Shown one piece after another: positions 14,656-24,700 of a stretch of 64,000 nucleotides of DNA (its first letter is position 1; each line of letters starts with the position of its first letter). This stretch comes from Lacinutrix sp. 5H-3-7-4 (GTDB taxonomy: Bacteria > Bacteroidota > Bacteroidia > Flavobacteriales > Flavobacteriaceae), in contig NC_015638.1 in assembly GCF_000211855.2 (NCBI RefSeq), forward strand, positions 1,302,001 through 1,366,000. Direction: 5' to 3'. The notes under the pieces are model-generated. The model saw nothing but the letters and a program-made list of their open reading frames with translations. It did not search any database and was not told the DNA's origin. A program made the position numbers and the translations under genes.

Positions 14656-16757
14656 TATTTTAAAAATTGAAATGATAATAAAGCTACAATATATGCAATA
14701 GCTGTCATGATAACGAATTGGTATGTTGGCCATTTCCAGCTATTGGTTTCTTTTTTTACTATGGCAAGCGTACTCATACATTGCATAGCAAAGGCATAAA
14801 ATAGTAATAGTGATATACCAGATGCAAAGTTAAATAGTGGACCACCAAGTATTGGGTTTACTTCTCCTGCCATTCGGTTTTTTATAGTTTCCTCGTCGTC
14901 ACTACCTACGCTGTAAATTGTTGCTAAGGTACCTACAAAAACTTCTCGAGCTGCAAAACTACTTATTATGGCAATACCTATTTTCCAGTCGTAACCTAGT
15001 GGTCTAATTGCTGGTTCTATTGCGCGTCCTGTAAGCCCTATAAATGAGTGCTCGAGTTTATGAGAAGCTATTTTTTGTTGTAATTGGTCTTGGCTTAAAT
15101 TTTGAGCAGCATATTGCTCTGTAATAATAGTTTCGGCATTATTAAATTGTTCTCCTGGACCGTAAGATGCTAATACCCATAGAACAATTGAGATGGCTAA
15201 TATTATTTTTCCGGCACCAAAAATAAAAGCTTTTGTTTTTTCTAATACGGTAAGTGCAACGTTTTTAAATAATGGCACTTTGTAGTTTGGCATTTCTACT
15301 ACAAAAAAGGTTTTGCTTTTAATATTTAAAACTTTATTTAAAATCCATGCAGAGCCTACTGCAGCACCAAAACCTATTAAATATAATAGCATTAATGTAA
15401 GTGCTTGGTAGCTTAAACCAAGTATTCTGCCTTCTGGGATTACTAAGGAGATAATAATTAAATATACTGGTAAACGCGCAGAACAGGTTGTAAATGGTGT
15501 TACTAATATGGTAATTAATCGCTCTTTCCAGCTTTCTATATTTCTGGTTGCCATAATGGCTGGAATTGCACAAGCTGTCCCGGAAATTAATGGTACAATA
15601 CTTTTGCCGCTTAATCCAAAACGACGCATAATTCTATCCATTAAAAATACGACGCGGCTCATATAGCCACTTTCTTCTAGTACTGCTATAAAAAGGAATA
15701 AAAAGGCTATTTGAGGTATAAAAATAACAATACCACCTAAACCGGCAATAATACCTTCGGCAATTAAATCGGTTACTTTTCCGCCGCCAGGAAAAGTATC
15801 TTTTATCCAATTACTTAATGAGGCAAATGTAGAGTCAATCCAGTCCATTGGTATGCTAGACCAATCGTAAATGGCTTGAAAAATTAATAAAAGGATGAGA
15901 AAAAATATTAAATAGCCCCAAACTTTATGGGTAAGTATACGGTCTAATTTTGTGCGTAAATCTTTGGCTTGAGAAACATCTATGGTTTGGCCCTTTTTTA
16001 AAACGTTATTTATAAACTGGTAGCGTTTTATGGTTTCTTTTTGTTGAAGTCTTTTTAAGTCACTTTCAGATTTTGTTTTAAAACTTGCAATAGCATCAAT
16101 CTCTTTTCTATTGGTTTTTCCAAAGTTTACATCTTGTGTAATTACAAGCCAAAGCTTGTATAATAATTGATTTGGAAATGCTTTACGAAGACTATTAAAA
16201 TAGTTTGGGTCAATTTCTGATGCATTTAAACATGGTTTAACCGAGAGTTCTTTATAGTTGCTAATTTGTTGTTTTAAATTGGCAATACCTTCGTTTTTAC
16301 GTGTGCTTATTACGGCAATTTTTGTTTCTAATTGTTGTTCTAAATAACCAACATCTAACGAGATGCCTTTTCTACGCATTCTGTCTGCCATGTTAATTAC
16401 AAGCAGGCAAGGAATTTCAAGATCTTTAATTTGTGTAAAAAGAAGTAGGTTTCGTTTTAAATTTTCTACATCACTAACCACAACGGCTACGTCTGGAAAA
16501 TCTTTATCGTTTTTATTTAAAAGCAGTTCTATTACAACATTCTCATCTAGAGATGATGCGTTTAAACTATATGTACCAGGTAAATCTATTATGTGAGCTT
16601 TTACGCCACGAGGTAATTTACAAATTCCTTCTTTTTTTTCAACAGTAATACCTGGGTAGTTTCCTACTTGTTGGTTTAAGCCTGTTAAAGCGTTAAAAAC
16701 TGATGTTTTTCCTGTATTAGGATTTCCTATTAAGGCAACGTTAATTTGCTTACTCAT
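14655..16757 (-). CDS. feoB: Ferrous iron transporter FeoB
   Basis: 700 residues. The N-terminal G domain shows G1 GNPNTGKTS (residues 11-19), G3 DLPGTYS and G4 NMAD, followed by a helical spacer and then two Gate modules of membrane helices with conserved Cys/Gly segments (SGTACAIPAIMATR, TTCSARLPVY). It imports Fe2+ across the inner membrane. The length is at the shorter end for the family. It overlaps feoA by 8 bases upstream and the Cys-rich peptide by 1 base downstream. Confidence 0.96.
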   Translation of the reverse strand: MSKQINVALIGNPNTGKTSVFNALTGLNQQVGNYPGITVEKKEGICKLPRGVKAHIIDLPGTYSLNASSLDENVVIELLLNKNDKDFPDVAVVVSDVENLKRNLLLFTQIKDLEIPCLLVINMADRMRRKGISLDVGYLEQQLETKIAVISTRKNEGIANLKQQISNYKELSVKPCLNASEIDPNYFNSLRKAFPNQLLYKLWLVITQDVNFGKTNRKEIDAIASFKTKSESDLKRLQQKETIKRYQFINNVLKKGQTIDVSQAKDLRTKLDRILTHKVWGYLIFFLILLLIFQAIYDWSSIPMDWIDSTFASLSNWIKDTFPGGGKVTDLIAEGIIAGLGGIVIFIPQIAFLFLFIAVLEESGYMSRVVFLMDRIMRRFGLSGKSIVPLISGTACAIPAIMATRNIESWKERLITILVTPFTTCSARLPVYLIIISLVIPEGRILGLSYQALTLMLLYLIGFGAAVGSAWILNKVLNIKSKTFFVVEMPNYKVPLFKNVALTVLEKTKAFIFGAGKIILAISIVLWVLASYGPGEQFNNAETIITEQYAAQNLSQDQLQQKIASHKLEHSFIGLTGRAIEPAIRPLGYDWKIGIAIISSFAAREVFVGTLATIYSVGSDDEETIKNRMAGEVNPILGGPLFNFASGISLLLFYAFAMQCMSTLAIVKKETNSWKWPTYQFVIMTAIAYIVALLSFQFLK

Positions 16758-16983
16758 TAATTTTATCTATTAAAATATGAATAGCTGTCTCTTTTCTAAT
16801 AGCAAGATGGCTTCCGTTAATATTTAAATACATTGGGTCCGAGAACGGAGCGACTTGTACTAATTCAACAAAGTTTCCTGGCAAACATCCCATTTCTAGG
16901 AGTTTAAGTGGGATGGAATTTGAAGACACATCTGTTATAATGCCTTTTTCACCGCGTTTTAATTGTGCTAAAGAGTACTTCAA
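16750..16983 (-). CDS. feoA: FeoA, SH3-like partner of FeoB
   Basis: 77 residues, normal size. The SH3-like pattern LKRGEKGIITDV...LLEMGCLPGNFVELVQVAPFSDP is diagnostic if read as two blocks. The start is TTG at 16983: an in-frame stop lies three codons upstream and no ATG is available. A perfect -7 element (17010-17017) lies 27 bases before it. It is the first gene of feoAB plus the Cys-rich peptide; FeoA promotes FeoB activity. Confidence 0.93.
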   Translation of the reverse strand: MKYSLAQLKRGEKGIITDVSSNSIPLKLLEMGCLPGNFVELVQVAPFSDPMYLNINGSHLAIRKETAIHILIDKINE

Positions 16984-17009
16984 GCTTATTTAGATTGATT
17001 TTAAAGAAG

Positions 17010-17017
17010 CAAAAGTA
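17010..17017 (-). promoter_or_regulatory. -7 element of the feo operon
   Basis: TACTTTTG on the minus strand matches TAnnTTTG and gives a very short leader before the TTG start of feoA. I see no convincing Fur box. Confidence 0.55.
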
Positions 17018-17059
17018 AGAGAAAAAAATAAGGCTAAAAAATTGTAGTCTAATAAACCG

Positions 17060-17731
17060 CTATTTTTCCATGCGTTTTAACTTTTCTATGTCTTTAATTA
17101 ATTTTGAAATGGCTTCAGGATCTGTACCATCATAAAAACCACGAATTTGACGTTTTTTATCTATAAGCATAAAGTTTTCGGTATGTATCATGTCGTATTG
17201 GTCACCATTTCCTACAGATTTTACTGCTAAGTAGCTTTTTCTAGCTAACTCATAAATTTGTTTTTTATCGCCTGTTACTAAGTTCCATTTGGCATCATTA
17301 ACACCTTTTAATTTAGCATATTTTTTTAACTGTGCAACACTGTCTTTTACTGGTGTAACCGAGTGCGATAGTAACATAATATCATCATCGTTAATAATTT
17401 CTTTTTGTATGTCTCGCATATGGTCTGTCATTATTGGGCAAATAGTTTGACAGGTTGTAAAGAAAAAATCAGCAACATAAATTTTACCTTTATAATTGTT
17501 TTGAGTGATTGTTTTTCCGTTTTGGTTGGTTAAACTAAAATCTGCTATTTTATGGTATTTCTTTACGTGTTGTATTGTACTGTCTACCAAAGTAGCATCA
17601 ATAGTATCAGGATTGTAAATAGGTAAGGGTTTTTCGACATTTAAAACCGAATAGATAATAGATATTATAATTACTGAAAGTATAAAAAAACCTATGGCAA
17701 ATTTTTTATAACCTTTAAAAAATGAAAGCAT
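17060..17731 (-). CDS. SCO1/SenC-family thioredoxin-like protein
   Basis: 223 residues. An N-terminal membrane anchor (10-30) puts the domain in the periplasm. The copper/redox motif is CQTICPIM (CxxxC, about residues 95-99), with the distal His in MIHTENFMLI. SCO proteins deliver copper to, or reduce, the CuA site of cytochrome oxidase. It is monocistronic, with a perfect -7 element at 17758-17765. Confidence 0.92.
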   Translation of the reverse strand: MLSFFKGYKKFAIGFFILSVIIISIIYSVLNVEKPLPIYNPDTIDATLVDSTIQHVKKYHKIADFSLTNQNGKTITQNNYKGKIYVADFFFTTCQTICPIMTDHMRDIQKEIINDDDIMLLSHSVTPVKDSVAQLKKYAKLKGVNDAKWNLVTGDKKQIYELARKSYLAVKSVGNGDQYDMIHTENFMLIDKKRQIRGFYDGTDPEAISKLIKDIEKLKRMEK

Positions 17732-17757
17732 AAAGTAAGATTTGAATCGCTATGGTA

Positions 17758-17765
17758 CAAAAATA
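17758..17765 (-). promoter_or_regulatory. -7 element of the SCO1 gene
   Basis: TATTTTTG on the minus strand matches TAnnTTTG, 27 bases before the ATG. Confidence 0.5.
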
Positions 17766-17861
17766 CAACGCAAAGTATTCATAAACCATTTTTTTGGCTC
17801 ACAAATTGCTATAAAACAGAAAGCAAACGAATAATAGCTTTTTAAACTAAGTCTAAATACT

Positions 17862-17869
17862 TACTTTTG
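17862..17869 (+). promoter_or_regulatory. -7 element of rseP
   Basis: TACTTTTG matches TAnnTTTG, 30 bases before the ATG at 17899. The -33 box is weak. Confidence 0.5.
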
Positions 17870-17898
17870 GGCGTTATAAAAAAGAACAATTAAATTAA

Positions 17899-19245
17899 AT
17901 GGGAATTACTATACAAATATCTCAGTTTTTACTGAGTTTGTCTTTACTAATTATACTTCACGAGCTTGGGCATTTTATACCAGCAAAATTATTTAAAACA
18001 CGCGTAGAAAAATTTTATCTGTTTTTTGATATTAAATTTTCACTATTTAAAAAGAAAATTGGCGAAACAGTTTATGGTATTGGCTGGTTACCACTTGGTG
18101 GTTATGTAAAAATCTCTGGTATGATTGACGAGAGTATGGATACCGATGCTATGGCCGAAGAGCCAAAACCTTGGGAGTTTAGATCTAAACCAGCATGGCA
18201 GCGTTTAATTATTATGCTTGGTGGTGTTTTTGTAAACTTTTTATTAGCGTACGTTATATATGTGTTTTTATCTTTTGTTTATGGAGATAGGTTTATTGAT
18301 GCCTCTACAATTAACGATGGCTATTTAATTGAAAACCCTTTATTAACAGATTTAGGTTTTAAAACAGGAGATAACATTATAAAAGTTGGAGATTATGATG
18401 TTGAAAACGTATCAGACATCAAAGGAAATTTTATAGGAGCAAAAACAGTTACTTTTAAACGTAATGGAGCAGAGCAAACTATTACACTTCCAGAAGACTT
18501 TTTAGGTCAATTATCTAGTAGTAAAAATAGAGATTTGTTTGAAATGCGATATCCATTTATTGTTGCCGAAGTGCCAGACTCTTCTTTAAACAAATCTGTT
18601 AACCTAAAACAAGGTGATGTTTTAACTAAAATAGGAAACGATACAGTTAAGTATTTCGACCAAACAGAATCTATTTTAAAAAGCTATAAAGGGCAACAGG
18701 TTGAAGTAGAGATTTTAAGAGAGGATAAAAAATTAACTGAAAGCATAAAAGTAAGTGACGAAGGAAAAATGGAAGTAGTGCCATTTGCTAGAATTGGTAG
18801 CATATCAATGGAAAAGTTAGGTTACTATAAAATGAAAACCAAAGAATATACTTTTGGAGAGAGTTTTGGAGCAGGTTACAACAAGTTTACAGGACAAATA
18901 GGGAAATACTTTGGGCAGCTTAAAGAAATAGGAAATGTAAAAACAGGAGCTTATAAAGGTGTTGGTGGTTTTTATGCCATATTAAATGTTTTTCCAGATT
19001 TTTGGAGCTGGCAAAACTTTTGGAGTATTACAGCATTTTTATCAATTATGTTAGGTGTACTTAATTTATTACCAATTCCTGCTTTAGATGGTGGACATGT
19101 TATGTTTTTACTTTACGAAATGATTTCTGGACGTAAGCCTAGCGATAAATTTATGGAGTATGCACAAACAGTTGGATTCTTTATTTTAATAGGTTTAGTA
19201 CTCTTTGCAAACGGAAATGATATCTTCAAAGCAATTTTTAACTAA
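17899..19245 (+). CDS. rseP: RIP zinc metalloprotease RseP
   Basis: 448 residues. The site-2 protease zinc motif HELGH is at 21-25 in the first TM helix, and the third ligand is in LDGGHVM near residue 400. Two PDZ-like periplasmic segments occupy about 125-330. It performs intramembrane cleavage of anti-sigma factors or signal-peptide remnants. The ECF/anti-sigma pair at 6.8-8.3 kb is one conceivable client, but nothing here proves it. It stands alone, followed by tRNA-Asn. Confidence 0.95.
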   Translation: MGITIQISQFLLSLSLLIILHELGHFIPAKLFKTRVEKFYLFFDIKFSLFKKKIGETVYGIGWLPLGGYVKISGMIDESMDTDAMAEEPKPWEFRSKPAWQRLIIMLGGVFVNFLLAYVIYVFLSFVYGDRFIDASTINDGYLIENPLLTDLGFKTGDNIIKVGDYDVENVSDIKGNFIGAKTVTFKRNGAEQTITLPEDFLGQLSSSKNRDLFEMRYPFIVAEVPDSSLNKSVNLKQGDVLTKIGNDTVKYFDQTESILKSYKGQQVEVEILREDKKLTESIKVSDEGKMEVVPFARIGSISMEKLGYYKMKTKEYTFGESFGAGYNKFTGQIGKYFGQLKEIGNVKTGAYKGVGGFYAILNVFPDFWSWQNFWSITAFLSIMLGVLNLLPIPALDGGHVMFLLYEMISGRKPSDKFMEYAQTVGFFILIGLVLFANGNDIFKAIFN

Positions 19246-19262
19246 AAAAAATTAAAAAATAT

Positions 19263-19293
19263 TTTGCAGTATCTAAAAAACATTTTATATTTG
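19263..19293 (+). promoter_or_regulatory. Promoter of tRNA-Asn
   Basis: TTTG (19263-19266) and TATATTTG (19286-19293) with a 19-base spacer are an excellent match to the Bacteroidota -33/-7 consensus, 22 bases before the tRNA. Confidence 0.75.
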
Positions 19294-19315
19294 CGCTCGC
19301 AACAGCGAAAAACAC

Positions 19316-19389
19316 TCCTCTTTAGCTCAGTTGGTTAGAGCATCTGACTGTTAATCAGAGGGTCCTTAGTTCGAGCCTAAGAAGAGGAG
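19316..19389 (+). tRNA. tRNA-Asn (GTT)
   Basis: 74 nt. Acceptor arms TCCTCTT (19316-19322) and AAGAGGA (19382-19388) pair over 7 bp, and G73 is the asparagine-type discriminator. The D arm has the usual AGCTCAGTTGGTTAGAGC; the anticodon stem TCTGA/TCAGA encloses loop CTGTTAA, with anticodon GTT at 19350-19352. The T arm is CTTAG-TTCGAGC-CTAAG. CCA is not encoded. Confidence 0.97.
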
Positions 19390-19400
19390 CAAGTTTGAAT

Positions 19401-19427
19401 AAGCCACTAGAAATAGTGGCTTTTTTT
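19401..19427 (+). terminator. Terminator after tRNA-Asn
   Basis: AAGCCACTA (19401-19409) and TAGTGGCTT (19414-19422) around a GAAA tetraloop, followed by a T-run. Confidence 0.85.
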
Positions 19428-19432
19428 ATGCA

Positions 19433-19472
19433 CAAAAAAAAGAACCCAAATGCATGATTTGCAATGGGTTCT
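19433..19472 (-). terminator. Terminator of the threonine dehydrogenase gene
   Basis: AGAACCCA (19441-19448) pairs with TGGGTTCT (19465-19472). The preceding A-run gives a U-run on the minus strand. Confidence 0.7.
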
Positions 19473-19508
19473 CTTGGGTTTTAAGACAATAATTAACTGT
19501 TATTTATA

Positions 19509-20456
19509 TTAATATTTAGGCTTTAATTGCTTTAGCATTTCTTCGGTTATAGCTTCTAAATCAAAACTATGTTTCCAATTCCAGTGCTTTTGCGCCATTG
19601 TATCATCTATACTTTGTGGCCAAGAATTTGCAATTTGCTGTCTAAAATCTGGAGTATAGGAAATTTTAAATTCAGGAATATGTTTTTTAATTGAAGCAGC
19701 AATTTCTTCTGGAGTAAAAGATATTCCTGCAAGGTTGTAAGAAGATCTTATTTTTATAGCATCTGCATCTGCACTCATAATATCTACAGTAGCTTTAATG
19801 GCGTCGTCCATATAAAGCATTGGTAAAGCAGTGTCTTTAGATAAAAAACAATCGTATTCTTTATTTTTTAAAGCCTCATGATATATTTCTACAGCATAAT
19901 CTGTGGTACCACCACCAGGTAATGTTTTCCAGCTAATTATACCAGGATATCTAATAGAACGCACATCTACATCATATTTTTCGTTATAATATTCACACCA
20001 ACGTTCACCAACTTGTTTTGTAATACCGTAAACAGTAGATGGTTCCATGGTTGTATATTGTGGTGTATCTTCCTTTGGTGTTGTTGGGCCAAAAACAGCA
20101 ATGCTAGAAGGCCAAAACACTTTTTTAATAAACTTAGCCTTTGCAAGATCTAAAACGTGAAATAAAGACGTCATATTTAAGTCCCAGGCTTTCATTGGGT
20201 ACTTTTCTCCAGTAGCACTTAACATTGCAGCCATTAAATAAACGGTATCTACATTGTGCTTTTCAATACAAACTTTAACAGATTTGTAATCCATAGCGTC
20301 AACAATTTCAAAAATACCAGAGTTAACAATATCTAAGTTGTTATAGCTAATATCACTGGCAATAACATTATCATCACCATGAAGTGCTCTAAGTTTATAA
20401 GTAAGTTCAGATCCGATTTGGCCACAAGCGCCAATAATTAATATTTTTGAAGACAT
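19509..20456 (-). CDS. L-threonine 3-dehydrogenase, epimerase-fold (NAD-dependent epimerase family)
   Basis: 315 residues from ATG 20456. An upstream in-frame ATG (20483) is rejected because the -7 element at 20481-20488 puts the transcript start downstream of it. The Rossmann motif is GACGQIGSE (residues 8-16), and the catalytic pair is Tyr/Lys in YGITKQ, with Ser/Thr in WPSSIAVFG. This matches the short epimerase-like L-threonine dehydrogenases known from psychrophilic flavobacteria, which oxidise Thr to 2-amino-3-ketobutyrate. A nucleotide-sugar epimerase is the alternative. Confidence 0.85.
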   Translation of the reverse strand: MSSKILIIGACGQIGSELTYKLRALHGDDNVIASDISYNNLDIVNSGIFEIVDAMDYKSVKVCIEKHNVDTVYLMAAMLSATGEKYPMKAWDLNMTSLFHVLDLAKAKFIKKVFWPSSIAVFGPTTPKEDTPQYTTMEPSTVYGITKQVGERWCEYYNEKYDVDVRSIRYPGIISWKTLPGGGTTDYAVEIYHEALKNKEYDCFLSKDTALPMLYMDDAIKATVDIMSADADAIKIRSSYNLAGISFTPEEIAASIKKHIPEFKISYTPDFRQQIANSWPQSIDDTMAQKHWNWKHSFDLEAITEEMLKQLKPKY

Positions 20457-20480
20457 AAATTTTGTATTAAATAAGGGAAT

Positions 20481-20488
20481 CAAAAATA
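20481..20488 (-). promoter_or_regulatory. -7 element of the threonine dehydrogenase gene
   Basis: TATTTTTG on the minus strand matches TAnnTTTG, 25 bases before ATG 20456. It decides the start of that gene. Confidence 0.55.
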
Positions 20489-20563
20489 ATTAAGATTTTC
20501 AAGATTTATAAGTAAATCCACTACTTTTATGATATAATTATTAAACCAAAATTATTAATACAA

Positions 20564-20571
20564 TATATTTG
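20564..20571 (+). promoter_or_regulatory. -7 element of the lipoprotein pair
   Basis: TATATTTG matches TAnnTTTG, 23 bases before the ATG at 20594. Confidence 0.55.
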
Positions 20572-20593
20572 TGTTTATATAGCTTACTATAAC

Positions 20594-21118
20594 ATGAAAA
20601 CATTATTTCTTACCATTACATTGTTATTTTTTTTATCATCATGTAATAACAATCAAAATAAACAAACAAAAGAGACTGTAGTAAAAAAAGATACCACACT
20701 ACTAACAAAAAATGATATAGATAAAATTACATATGTAGATTATGGTATAGATAGTAAAGCTAAAAATACATTAGACTCCTGGCAATCATATAACACAATA
20801 GCATTAGCTATAGATAATTTAAAAAAAGGAGATTTAAACTTTTTTAAAGAAGATAATACAGTTTTTGTATCAAGTGTAAATGATTTAGAAACAACAATAC
20901 CAGAAAATATTAATACCGAACCAATTCAAGCCCGTATATTAATATTAAGAACAAAACTTTTAAAATTAGAAGAAGTACTAAATTTAGGAACTTCAAAAAA
21001 AAATGAAAAACTTTTAATAATGAAAGAAGTGTTCGAGGCACTATCAAATGTTACTTTACAAATAAATAAAAAGTTTGAAAAGGAAGCTCAAAACATTATA
21101 AAACCAAACGAAATATGA
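20594..21118 (+). CDS. Lipoprotein of unknown function
   Basis: 174 residues. Signal and lipobox LSSC give Cys17 as lipid anchor. The mature chain is Lys/Asn rich and helical (residues 60-165) with no motif I recognise. Its stop overlaps the next lipoprotein start by 4 bases (ATGA), so the two are co-translated and may act together in the envelope. Confidence 0.7.
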   Translation: MKTLFLTITLLFFLSSCNNNQNKQTKETVVKKDTTLLTKNDIDKITYVDYGIDSKAKNTLDSWQSYNTIALAIDNLKKGDLNFFKEDNTVFVSSVNDLETTIPENINTEPIQARILILRTKLLKLEEVLNLGTSKKNEKLLIMKEVFEALSNVTLQINKKFEKEAQNIIKPNEI

Positions 21119-21660
21119 AATTAATTAAATATATTTTTCTTTTATCATTATTAGTCTCATGTCATAATTCTTCTAAAAAGGAATCTAAAAAAATAGCTGA
21201 AGCACAAATTGTTAAGCCAGAAGAAATAAAAGATTTAATTAACCAATCATTAGATAATTGGCATAAAGCAGCAGCAGAAGCAAATTTTAATGCTTATTTT
21301 GATTTAATGACTAAAAAAGGCGTTTTTTTAGGAACCGATGCGACAGAGAATTGGCAAAATGAAGCCTTTAGGACCTTTTCGAAACCCTATTTTGATAATG
21401 GTAAAGCATGGAGTTTTACAAGTGTAGAAAGAAATATTTACCTCTATAAGGATAATAAAATAGCTTGGTTTGATGAGTTGTTAGATACTCAAATGAAATT
21501 ATGTCGAGGCTCTGGAGTTATGAAATTAGAAGATGGAAAATGGAAAATTGCACATTATGTATTGTCTATAGCTATACCTAATGAAAATGTAGAAACAGTT
21601 GTCGAATTAAAATCTAAATCTGATAGTCTTTATCTCAAAAAGCTTCAGTTTAAAAGATAA
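21115..21660 (+). CDS. SnoaL/NTF2-like lipoprotein
   Basis: 181 residues. Lipobox LVSC anchors Cys16. The domain from about 38 to 160 has the cone-shaped NTF2-like pattern: helix IKDLINQSLDNWHKAAAE, GVFLGTDATENW, a WFDELLDTQM strand, GSGVMKLEDGKWKIAHYVLS. This is the SnoaL_3 type of fold, which is used for small-ligand binding or enzymatic roles; no catalytic assignment is possible. It is translationally coupled to the upstream lipoprotein. Confidence 0.75.
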   Translation: MKLIKYIFLLSLLVSCHNSSKKESKKIAEAQIVKPEEIKDLINQSLDNWHKAAAEANFNAYFDLMTKKGVFLGTDATENWQNEAFRTFSKPYFDNGKAWSFTSVERNIYLYKDNKIAWFDELLDTQMKLCRGSGVMKLEDGKWKIAHYVLSIAIPNENVETVVELKSKSDSLYLKKLQFKR

Positions 21661-21670
21661 AGTGTTGGTT

Positions 21671-21692
21671 TTTAACGTTTAAATGCGTTAAA
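21671..21692 (+). terminator. Weak hairpin after the lipoprotein pair
   Basis: TTTAACG (21671-21677) and CGTTAAA (21686-21692) pair around an 8-base loop. Only a short T-run follows, so termination may be inefficient. Confidence 0.35.
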
Positions 21693-21747
21693 GTTTTCAA
21701 AAATTAGAGATTTTTACCTTATTTTAGCGCACCTTAAAAAATTTCCG

Positions 21748-24700
21748 ATGAAAAAAGCACTTTTAATTTTAGGTTTTTTAACCTTTACATTTTCACAGGC
21801 ACAGTATATAGAAAATGCACCTTGGATGGAAGATATAGATGTAAAATCTAGAGAAGCATCTAAAAACCCAGTTAGATTTCAAGAAGTAGTAAGTGCTTTT
21901 AATAGTTATTGGGAAACAAAAAACCCTAATGTAAAAGGTAGTGGTTATAAGCCTTTTAAAAGATGGGAGTCTTATTGGAAAAACTTTGTAAAAGAAGATG
22001 GAACGCTACCAACTCGAGAAGAGTTATGGCAATCTTACACAAGTACTAAGAATGCAGTATCTCAAAAAAACTTTTTAACAGATTTGAGTGATTGGCAACC
22101 AGTAGGTCCATTTTCACACACAAACACTGGTAGTTGGTCTTCTGGGCAAGGTAGAGTTAATATTATTGTTAAAAATACAGCTATTGCAGGCACTTACTAT
22201 GCGGGTGCTCCAGCCGGAGGATTTTGGAAATCTGAAGATGATGGTGCGACATGGCAAACCTCAACAGATTTTTTACCACAAATAGGTGTTTCTGGTATTG
22301 CTGTAGATTATAACAATCCTGGTACGTTATACATTGCAACTGGAGATGATGACGCAGGAGACTCTATAAGTGTTGGAGTATTAAAATCTACAGATAATGG
22401 AGACACATGGAATTTTACAGGTTTAAATGCTAGTAACTCGCCATCATCTATGAATGATATTTATGTGCACCCTACAAACAGTAATATTATTTGGGTAGCT
22501 ACCAATAATGGTGTTTATAAAACAGTAGATGCAGGAGTAAACTGGATTATATCAAGTGGAACTCAATATGAAAACATTAAGGATATTAAAATAAAACCAG
22601 GAGATCCTAATATTATATATGCTGTTTCTTCAAATAGGTTTTATAAGTCTTCAAATATGGGAGATTCATTTGTACCAATATTAACCAATACTCAAGGTTT
22701 TCCACTTTCAGATATTTCTAGATTAGTAATAGATGTTACGCCAGCCAATGCAAACGTAGTATATGTTTCTGCAGCCAATAATTCATATGGTTTTAGAGGT
22801 ATTTATAAATCATCAGATTCTGGTGATAATTTTGTAGCAGTAGCAACGCCAGAAACAGTTGGAGATATTTTTGAGTCTACACAAACATGGTTCGATATGT
22901 CTCTTGCAGTATCAGATACTAACGAAAATGAAATTTTTTCAGGTGTTTTAAATGTTTGGAAAGGCGTTATAACTAATAATCAAGCTAGTTTTACTAAAAT
23001 TAATAACTGGAGTTCGCCATTTAGTTCAACATATACACATGCAGATATACATTATTTACGTTTTTTTAATGGAGAATTGTTAGTAGGTTCAGATGGTGGT
23101 TTTTATAAGTCAAGTAATAACGGAGTAAGCTTTTCAGATTTAACAGCAGGAATGCAAATTAGTCAATTTTATAGAATTTCTGTTTCAAAAAAATCTTCAA
23201 ATAAAATGGTTGGTGGCTTACAAGATAATGGAGGTCATGGTTACAGTAATAGCCAATGGTACAATTATTATGGAGCAGATGGTATGGATACCGCTATAGA
23301 TCCAAATAATTCTAATTTATATTATGGATTTATACAAAACGGTAGCGGATTATATATTTCTAATGCTTCAGGAGCAAATTTAACAGCAAATATTTCTGGT
23401 CCAGAAACAGGAAACTGGATTACACCACTTTCTATAAACAATGAAAGCGAATTGTATGCAGGATATTCTGCCTTATACAAATTAGAAAATCAAGCATTTA
23501 CTCAGGTATCACAGTCGTTTTCTAATAATATTAGTGTGGTTGAAATAGACAATCTTAATCCAGATAATATTTTTATAGTAACTAATAGTTCTTCGCAAGG
23601 TACATTAAGAAAAAGTACAGATAGAGGAGTGACATTTACAACAATGCAAGTTTTAAATTCTACAATAACATCGGTAGAAATTAACGAAGCTAATAGTGAT
23701 ATTATATATATTACCACATCAGGATTAAATGGTCAGGTTCTAAAATCTATTGATGGAGGAGCTACATTTACAGATATTTCTAATGGATTACCAAACGTTA
23801 CTAAAAACAGTATAAAACATCAAAATTTACATTCCAAAAACCCATTATATTTAGCAACTAGTTTAGGTGTATATAGGTACGATGATGATACTTTAAATTG
23901 GGAGCTATTTAATATAGGACTGCCTAATGTTACTGTAAGAGATATAGAAATTAATATTATAGACAATAAAATTACAGCAGCAACCTATGGAAGAGGTATT
24001 TGGCAATCTATAATACCAGTAGAACTAGCACAAACAGATGTAAAACTATTATCTATAGAAGGTATAAGTGATAATATAGAATGTAATACAAATTTAGAAG
24101 CACAAGTGGTAGTAAGTAATAATGGTTTGTCGACTATTAATTCTTTAGATATCATTTATACATTAGATGGAGTAGAAACATTATACAATTGGACAGGAAC
24201 CTTAAATTCTGAAGAAACCACTATTATAAGTCTACCTTCTTTAACATTATCAAGAGGTGTGCACACTTTTAAAAGTTTTGTAACCACAACAAATGATACT
24301 TATTTGGTAAATAATGAATCTGAAGAAAAAATTATAAACGCCAATACAAACGGAAGTGTAGATGTAGTAAATACCTTCGAAACAAGTGATGATGCTCTAT
24401 TAGTACAAGATGCTAATGCATCAACACAATACTGGGAAAGAGGTGTGCCTAACGGTTTAGTTTTAAATGATGCCACAAACCCTACGAATCAAGCTTACGG
24501 TACAAATTTAAATGGAGAATACGCAAATAACACTAAAAGCTACCTTATAAGTGAGTGTTATGATCTAACAACAATAGTAAACCCAGAAATAAAATTTGAT
24601 ATGGCTTTTGATCTTGAAACAGATTGGGACATATTATATATGGAGTATTCAACAAATCAAGGCGAAAGTTGGGATGTATTAGGTGCAGCCTCTAACCCAA

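Noticed and set aside
14656-14733. Longer start for the FeoB-associated Cys-rich peptide
   Set aside because: The extra 26 residues lie inside feoB in another frame; the ATG overlapping the feoB stop gives the family's usual length.
20457-20483. Upstream ATG for the threonine dehydrogenase
   Set aside because: It lies within the predicted -7 promoter element, so it would not be in the transcript.
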